This document shows, piece after piece, positions 9,087 through 14,258 of a stretch of DNA of 14,258 nucleotides. The stretch comes from Cochliopodium minus (Eukaryota; Discosea; Himatismenida; Cochliopodiidae), in NCBI GenBank assembly GCA_024220525.1, contig JAMYWO010000298.1, forward strand, positions 2,767-17,024, written 5' to 3'. Position numbers and translations under genes: made by a program. The notes beneath the pieces were generated by a model. The model searched no databases. It had not been told where the DNA came from and saw only the letters and a program-made list of their open reading frames with translations. The first letter of the stretch is position 1. Each line of letters opens with the position of its first letter.

Positions 9087-10190
9087 CTATTTGACAAGAA
9101 GAGTTTTTTTAGATAGTCTTGGGGGGAATTCAATGATAACTTCTTCCCATTCATGAAACTTTGTTTCTTTGTTGATCTCGTAAATCGATTTTGCGATAGA
9201 TGGGATAGATGGAATGATATCATCTGTTTTTTTCAAAGAATATAAATCGCCTTGCCTAAATCCAAGAACTTACAAGAAAAATGTTTTTAATTTATTTTAG
9301 TCATTAAATTATAGGGATGTCCAAAAATATTACAACAGTTCAAATTTTGTAAGTAAAAATTTGTTATCCGCAAACAAAGTTATAATATTTGGACATGTCA
9401 ATAAAAATTAAAATGATTTATTTCCTATTTTTACCAGTTGCATGGAAAGGCATCTGTTCTGATCTGTGCACACATAAATCAACTCCATTTTTGGCTAATT
9501 CATTTTCGAAATCCATATTCCACTGAATCATCTTCTTTTCCGCATTATCATCCACGATCAAAATGTTGGTGACGGAGTTATATCTTTCATGATAACATCC
9601 CATCTCTTTGAATTTGAATTTGATTGGAAGATCTACCGTTTTCACCCAATCTTCATAAACTTTCTCTACTACTAAAGTTTCGTTATCTGTAAGACAACAT
9701 AGATAATTAAGTGATATATGCATCTTGACCTTTATTAAATTTGATTGATTTTTTTAAAAAATTTACTTTCAATATTAATAATAAAATAACAATTTATCTT
9801 TCATTTGAAAATTACCTGTTTATTGGAATATAATTCTTTATTCTCCTTTTCATAATGAAAAACTTTCTTTTTCAAATCATTCCCCAATCTTTCGAAATCT
9901 TTCACAATCTCGATCGAAATCCTGCTTCCATGATCTTTTTTGTTTATATCTTTTAACCTACATAGTTGCCAAGATGAATTCATTCGATAAAACTTTTTCT
10001 CATCCATCTTCCTTTTCAATGAACAAATCTCTGGTGTTGGACATGCCACAATGAATGGGAAAATTCCTGTTTTGGTGCATTTTGGTTCGATTTTTACTGG
10101 TTCCAATATTTTGTTTTGATTGATGGATCCCAGATAGATCAACAATAAAATGAATCCAAATAAAACTATTTTTATGTTCAGATTTTGCAT
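9087..10190 (-). CDS. Membrane-anchored 2H phosphoesterase (2'-5' RNA ligase-like)
   Basis: Three exons (10190-9816, 9729-9435, 9268-9087) give 283 residues. The N-terminus is a hydrophobic anchor or signal (NIKIVLFGFILLLIYLGSI), placing the rest in the secretory lumen or outside. The body carries the two H-x-S/T-hydrophobic motifs that define the 2H phosphoesterase superfamily: KMHISL (His129) and PFHATV (His221), about 92 residues apart, the usual spacing. The second motif is completed only after splicing across the 166-nt intron, which supports that junction. Known relatives open or make 2'-5' or cyclic phosphodiester bonds in RNA or nucleotides; the substrate here is unknown. The region before the first motif contains a Cys-rich patch (CPTPEICSLKRKMDE) and SSWQLCRLKD, possibly disulphide-linked given the luminal topology. 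The start is the first ATG before the anchor, preceded by an A/T-rich leader. Confidence 0.75.
9317..9396. mobile_element. 80-bp fold-back/MITE-like element in intron
   Basis: Both ends carry inverted copies of ATGTCCAAA; with two small gaps the arms extend through TATTAcAAC (9317-9337 against 9378-9396). A second, inner inverted repeat, CAAATTTT gtaagt AAAAATTTG, sits at about 9341-9363, so the whole element can fold into a nested hairpin. It lies in the second intron of the 2H gene, which at 166 nt is far longer than most neighbours; removing 80 bp would bring it near normal. No clear target-site duplication was seen, and no second copy in this window. Confidence 0.5.
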
Positions 10191-10325
10191 TTTTTAATTT
10201 AATTTGATGATGGATTGAAAAATAAATACTCTTAATTTATTTTTTGATATAATCCTTTCCATACACGATCCAAATTTTGAGATATCTTTAAATTATTTTT
10301 ATGTGAATTTGATACAGAAAATAAT

Positions 10326-10707
10326 ATGAACATTACTGTGAGATCTCCTCCTAGCAAAATTTCAACAAAAAAAAAAATTCAAAACATCAAAACCCAAAGA
10401 ACAATAATAAAAAATAAAAAAATTTCTTGATATATTAACGACAAATCTTTTTATTATTTAAAGGCCTTGTGTACATCCTGATCAAAGAATAAACTCAGAA
10501 TCTGATATTCAAATGAGTAGAGATTTAAGCACTTTGCTAACACAAATGGTAAAAAGGTCCAAGGAGAATATTAGAGAGTATGTTATTTGAAGGGTGAAAA
10601 TTAATTTTAAAACAATTATTTTTATTTTTAAATAAGTTTGTTTAAATTATTTATTTTTGATATTAATTTCTCTTGGAAAAAATTTCTAAAGTTCGTGTGA
10701 TATATAG
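10326..10707 (+). CDS. Possible small or truncated plus-strand gene
   Basis: Weak model. An ATG at 10326 opens 34 codons (MNITVRSPPSKIST, then Lys/Asn-rich) to a stop at 10428. After an acceptor-like TTTAAAG ending at 10463, a better-looking exon reads HPDQRINSESDIQMSRDL and then LLTQMVKRSKENIRE, predicted helical. It either stops at TGA 10588 or splices at GTATGT (10578) to an acceptor at 10691 and stops at 10705. The two pieces do not join in phase, so either the first is not part of it or an exon is missing; an ATG inside the second (10513) could serve instead. It lies 136 bp from the divergent 2H gene and directly before the GC-rich island, so it may be the remnant of a host gene cut by the insertion. 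Confidence 0.25.
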
Positions 10708-10860
10708 TAGAAGTAGGACTATGGGACCACTTTAATTTTGCTTTGTTAGGCTTATTATGTAGCGATTGATGTGCAATCAACCATTAAGAAAAAGTGCACA
10801 TACCAACAAAATATCAATAAGGTGCAAAAAACGGATCAACCGGAGCAAAAATAGTAACAA

Positions 10861-10985
10861 CGGGTGCTTTGGCACCCCGCCTCGCAGAGATTGAGCGAAG
10901 CGGCGTAAGCCAAAGGATCTATCCCCTAGGGACGCAGGGGTGCCTGAAAGGCGGGGTGGGGGGAGCGAAGCGGGGACCTCCAGTT
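10861..10985. other. GC-rich, hairpin-rich island
   Basis: About 125 bp of strongly GC-rich sequence in otherwise AT-rich DNA, non-coding in all frames as far as I can tell. It contains a perfect hairpin (GGGTGC tttg GCACCC, 10862-10877). A longer arm, GGCACCCCGCCT (10871-10882), is complementary to both GGGGTGCC (10937-10944) and AGGCGGGGT (10949-10957). There is also the palindrome CCCTAGGG (10924-10931) and two copies of GAGCGAAGCGG (10893-10903, 10963-10973). The heptamer GCGAAGC inside these is known to form an exceptionally stable DNA mini-hairpin. Similar GC-cluster palindromes are known from organellar genomes and some large DNA viruses, so it may mark foreign or mobile DNA. It does not match a tRNA or rRNA. 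Confidence 0.7.
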
Positions 10986-11204
10986 GAATTGTACAATCGA
11001 AAAACCCATCAAAAAGATCATTTGTAAGCTATCGTAAAAAATCCTGTTTGTCAGCTGCCATATAAAATCCTGTTTGTCAGGTACCGTAAAAAATACCGTT
11101 TGTCAGCTGCCACCCAATAATAACATTCGCTAGCTGCCATAAAAAATACTTTTCCATCCCCTTCAAGAAAAGTAGAAATCCAACTAAATTGTACAACCGA
11201 AATA
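10986..11204. repeat. 18-bp direct repeat bracketing the 26-bp array
   Basis: AATTGTACAATCGAAA at 10987-11002 recurs as AATTGTACAACCGAAA at 11187-11202, with further similarity on both sides, 200 bp apart and in the same orientation. Each copy contains the palindrome TTGTACAA. The first starts exactly where the GC-rich island ends; the second lies about 30 bp before the stop of the last fibre-like pseudogene. The pair therefore frames the tandem array. Confidence 0.75.
11017..11144. repeat. 26-bp tandem array with palindromic cores
   Basis: Units start at 11041, 11067, 11093 and 11119, with a more diverged one at 11017; the period is 26 bp and the consensus is roughly ATCCTGTTTGTCAGCTGCCA followed by TAAAAA. 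The centres differ between units but each keeps a short palindrome: AGCT, CAGCTG, GGTACC, CAGCTG, GCTAGC. Directly repeated palindromic units of this kind can be replication iterons, protein-binding arrays, or 3' hairpins in transcripts; sequence alone does not decide. The units abut without unique spacers, so this is not a CRISPR array. Confidence 0.85.
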
Positions 11205-11233
11205 TACAACCATATTTCACATACATACAAAAT

Positions 11234-12031
11234 TTAAAAACCGAGTGGTTCAATCAAAATAAATCCTCTTGTAACATTACCAGTAGAGCTTGTTGGTATA
11301 TGTGCACCTTGTATATCAACGTTGATTGTAGTAGTTGATGGAACAAAAAAAGCAGTTGTTATATTTTCTTGAGATGATGTAGCACCAACAACCCAGGTTT
11401 GTGATGATTGTCCAGATATATTTAAAGTGAAAGCAGATGTACCATCTGATTGAACACTATAAAATGAAACTGTTACTTTATAATTCCTTCCTCCTTGAAC
11501 AAGTATGTTTGTAGTTGAATAGATTTTGACTGTTTGTGAATGAAACTGTTCCAAAGTTAGTATAAATTGATTTTTCTGTGAATAGATCACCACTATTATT
11601 AACAAATAATTAACCAGATGAAAGATTCAAAATATTTCGCAAGTATTTATATTGTATAGGGAAAGGATCTCCAGAATTACCAACACATAATATTTGATTT
11701 TCGAAACCAACAGGAAACCTTTCTATATTACCATCATCATCTTTACCAACGAGAATATCTCCATATTTTACACCATTAATTTTAATTGTGTTAGATGTTA
11801 TTTCATCAACTAATATATCATTTGTCCATTTGTATGTGTTGCAGAATCAATTTCAAGTATATATCTATCTGGACCATTAGTGAAAGTATCAACATTTGAA
11901 TCATTGTCAGTGATTAGTAAAGAATTTGGATCAGCACCAGCAAGTGTTAATTGTTGATGTACTGTTAAATTATCAACATCTAAATTATTTTGTGCAGAAA
12001 GTTTGTTATATAAAAATATATTCTTTGACAT
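11234..12031 (-). pseudogene. Fibre/knob-like protein of viral type, broken
   Basis: Intron-less gene starting at ATG 12031 (MSKNIFLYNKLSAQNNLDVD, then NLTVHQQLTLAG, a style common at the N-terminus of phage and giant-virus fibre proteins). The frame ends at TAG 11810-11812 but continues as clearly related coding sequence in another frame (KINGVKYGDILVGKDDDGN). That frame meets TAA at 11610-11612 and then runs on past it (LFVNNSGDLFTEKSIYTNF). A further shift near 11520 leads into the C-terminal beta-rich part (ILVQGGRNYKVTVSFYS, later GFILIEPLGF) and a normal stop at 11234-11236. At least two frameshifts and one nonsense codon make it a pseudogene unless the assembly is in error. Identification rests on low-complexity, beta-strand-rich style and on the neighbouring collagen-like gene; family confidence is moderate. 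Confidence 0.55.
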
Positions 12032-12053
12032 ATACTATTAGAATATATTATTA

Positions 12054-12343
12054 TTATCTTTGATTTGTTATTCCAGAAATAGGATACCAAATATTATTGC
12101 TTGACATTAATGTTATGTTAGCCATTGGTCCAATATTGAAAATGCTTTCTCCAGTGCATAGCTGACAATTACCCAAATCAATTGTGACAGAGTAAATGCT
12201 ATTATCTACTCTAATTAAATTGTAAAAATCTAAATCATTGACGACTCAGTAATGGTAAAAGTAATATTTTGAGATGGATTTATAAAATAAAAATTTGTAT
12301 CTAAATTTAGAGTTAAATCATTTGAAATATTTGTAATTGACAT
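12054..12343 (-). pseudogene. Small protein of the fibre cluster, frameshifted
   Basis: Starts at ATG 12343 (MSITNISNDLTLNLDTNFYF) and hits TAG at 12230-12232 after 38 codons. An overlapping frame continues without a gap (DFYNLIRVDNSIYSVTID, then LGNCQLCTGESIFNIGPMAN) to TAA at 12054-12056, so one single-base shift around 12233-12240 separates two halves of a roughly 96-residue protein. No family recognised. It lies 22 bp after the upstream fibre gene and 22 bp before the next, same strand, no introns. This compact head-to-tail packing is typical of viral or bacterial DNA and unlike the flanking host genes. Confidence 0.5.
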
Positions 12344-12365
12344 TTAAATAATATTATTTTATATA

Positions 12366-13521
12366 TTAATTTCCAATAACTGTCAAATAAACATTCACTC
12401 CAGATCCAACAGCACTTAGTGAATTACCACCAAGAACAATTGTTGTTCCTTGTGATACAATTCCAACAATACTAGTGGTTGAAATTGTTTGAATTCTAGC
12501 AATAGGTGCGTTATTTGCATTTGTTCCAGATTGTGATGCAGTCGCTTGTGCAGAAAATATATTTGTAAAACCTGCTGAAGATATATTTATAGTGAATGTT
12601 CCACCACTAACAGTTGTTCCATTACCAGCCCATACTTTAGGTAACCCGGATGAATTATAGTATGTTCTAGGTGTAACCAGCTGGTGTTGATGTAAATATC
12701 GGTGGTCCAGCTCCACTTACACTCCAATTTCCAACAACTGATGTACAAAACCATATAAATGCACCGCTAGATATAAATTCACAACTATGTCCTTGAGAGC
12801 AGGTTAATGTGAATCCTGAACTATATATTGTACCTTTTATTATAAACTTGTTCCACTTGGTAAAATGATCTGTGGTGAGCCAGTTCCAACTATGAATGAT
12901 ACATATTGACCATTATTACCAGTGACAGGCATAGTTGCTATTGTTCCTGTACCCAATAAATTTATTGCATTATTTGTGGCAGTAGTTGTTCCAACGAGTG
13001 GAACAAAAGCTGTTGGTGCATATACAAATCTATTTAACCATTTTGCAGATAAAGAATCATATGATAAATTGTCCACCATTTAATGATGCAAATGCTACAT
13101 CAGAACATGCTGACAATGTAGATGGTCCAGTATTTCCAATAGATCCAGTAGGTCCGGATGCTCCAGTAACACCAGCAGCACCAGTTGGTCCAGTTGGTCC
13201 TAAAATAGTTGGTAAAGTTTTATTAATCCAATTTCCAGATGAATAAGATAAATATTGATCATTAACTGGTGATGAAATATTTACATTTGGATTATTATTT
13301 AAATTATTTATTGCAGATATTTTTACTCCATTAATGATGCATACTGATGTATCTCTATTTTGTGAAACACGTGTAATTTCATAATAAGTTTGTCCAGAAT
13401 TAAAAACACAGTGTAATTCAATTGTGGCATGTTTTAATATAATTGGTGGATTTACAACACCTCCAGATCCAGTAAAATTTAACTTTTTCCATCCCACGTT
13501 AACTAACAAAATCAAATAACT
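12366..13521 (-). pseudogene. Collagen-like fibre/knob protein of viral type, broken
   Basis: The open frame enters at 13521 with no usable ATG, so the 5' end is missing or decayed. Order: a beta-rich piece (HCVFNSGQTYYEITRVS); an SSPVNDQYLSYSSGNWIN motif of the kind seen in phage and giant-virus fibres; nine G-x-y triplets (13200-13120, starting GPTGPTGAAG); a second copy of that motif (LNGGQF... YDSLSAKWLN); a knob segment (TLTCSQGHSCEFISSGAF); and a C-terminal domain (FTINISSAGFTNIFSAQA to VYLTVIGN, stop 12366). The reading frame changes at least three times: near 13065, at 12842 and near 12670, alternating between the same two frames. The protein would be an external structural fibre in a virus; here it is almost certainly not translatable as one chain. 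The nine triplets are too few to prove a stable triple helix. Confidence 0.65.
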
Positions 13522-13693
13522 TCATTAAATAAAAAAAAAATGGGAACAAAAAATAATTTAACATAATCTATATTATCTTAATAAAATACAATACAGATCC
13601 AAAAATGATCATTAATAAAAACTTAAATAACAACATTATGTACTATTATTTTGGATATCTAATAATTTTTTTTTTTACAAGATAAATTTAAGA

Positions 13694-14258
13694 ATGGTAA
13701 AAATATATTTAGGATAATTATATTTTTTTATTTTTTGATGACTCATCTTTTCAAATAGAAGGATACATTGAATTACGAGAAAGTTGATTCATCAGATTCT
13801 TGTCTACATGTGTACATGTGTACATGTGGAGCCATAAAAGAGAAGGATTTGGACAAACTAGATAACAAAAAGAAGAGAGATGATCATTTCAAAAAGGTAA
13901 TTGACCATTATCAGCTCCTAAAAGGATGGACCTCACATCAATCGACTGTAAAAATATATGAAAAAATAAACATCTGTATATTTACATCAAATTTTCAAAT
14001 TACATACCTATATCATCTGATGAAAATATATTCAAAATTACATTCACATCAATTATATATATGCAAGAATTAGTATGATTGTTAATCACTGCGGTGATTT
14101 TGGAATCTTGAATATTCATCATTTTTTTTTTTAGAATATCAATCCAACTGTTGTAAAGAAAGTTCCCAACCAAAGATCATTTTCGACTATTATGCTTACT
14201 TTAGTGATTTGGATCCCGAAGAAAGAGAGTATGAAATAAACGCAGATGGTTGCTCCTG
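13694..14258 (+). CDS. Plus-strand gene of unknown function (3' partial)
   Basis: Host-style gene. A possible first coding exon is the ATG alone (13694-13696), directly followed by a GTAAAA...CAAATAG intron (13697-13758). The next exon, 13759-13947, reads KDTLNYEKVDSSDSCLHVYM, then CTCGAIKEKDLDKLDNKKKR and HYQLLKGWTSHQST, to a GTAAAA donor. The frame stays open beyond it to 14073 but becomes A/T-driven low-complexity sequence. After a poly-T acceptor (14134) another exon starts. Its best frame (YQSNCCKESSQPKIIFDYY, then AYFSDLDPEEREYEINADGC) stays open to the window edge but needs a phase-1 partner, whereas the exon above ends in phase 0, so an exon or alternative donor has been missed. Cysteines are frequent in both exons. 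No family recognised. Confidence 0.4.

Noticed and set aside
10861-10985. tRNA, rRNA fragment or structured non-coding RNA gene
   Set aside because: No cloverleaf, T-loop consensus or recognisable rRNA core; kept as a structured island only.
11017-11144. CRISPR-like array
   Set aside because: The 26-bp units abut with no unique spacers and the context is eukaryotic.
12986-13246. Plus-strand open frame rich in Pro, Gly, Val and Asp
   Set aside because: Antisense of the collagen-like G-x-y triplets; no independent support.
13948-14073. Readthrough extension of the right-edge exon
   Set aside because: Beyond the GTAAAA donor the translation is Ile/Lys/Tyr/His low complexity typical of intron sequence here.

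Overview
This window looks like nuclear DNA of an AT-rich, intron-rich protist, most likely an amoeba. The reasons are very AT-rich spacers with long A/T tracts, many short introns (about 45-70 nt, mostly GTAAAA...TTTAG or AAAG), AATAAA signals, and RCC1, RasGEF and alpha/beta-hydrolase proteins split over 9-12 exons. The species cannot be fixed from the sequence alone. Gene models were assembled by hand from reading-frame and splice-site logic; no database search was run.

Layout. (1) 126-3124, minus: an RCC1 beta-propeller joined to RasGEF_N and RasGEF domains, running off the left edge, with a 7-bp satellite in its last visible intron. (2) 3453-4738, plus: an alpha/beta hydrolase in nine exons, divergent from gene 1, with a 7-nt micro-exon and a GC-AG intron. 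(3) 4810-6849, minus and convergent with gene 2: a secreted or type I membrane glycoprotein with a Pro/Ser/Thr minisatellite stalk. (4) 7043-8938, minus: a seven-bladed RCC1 protein whose introns recur at the same place in every blade. (5) 9087-10190, minus: a membrane-anchored 2H phosphoesterase (2'-5' RNA ligase-like fold), with an 80-bp fold-back MITE-like element in its second intron. (6) 10326-10707: weak plus-strand exon candidates.

From about 10.86 to 13.5 kb the sequence changes character. A GC-rich, hairpin-rich island (10861-10985) is followed by a tandem array of 26-bp units with palindromic cores, bracketed by an 18-bp direct repeat. Next come three intron-less minus-strand genes (11234-13521) that resemble collagen-like fibre or knob proteins of giant viruses and phages. 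All three are broken by frameshifts and stops. I read this block as a decayed piece of a viral or other mobile genome lodged in the host chromosome. That is inference from composition, gene architecture and motif resemblance.

The right edge (13694-14258) returns to host style: a plus-strand gene of unknown function whose first coding exon may be only the ATG.

The host genes do not form an obvious pathway. The best candidates for something undescribed are the degenerate fibre-gene block with its structured GC island and 26-bp array, and the intron-per-blade organisation of the second RCC1 gene.
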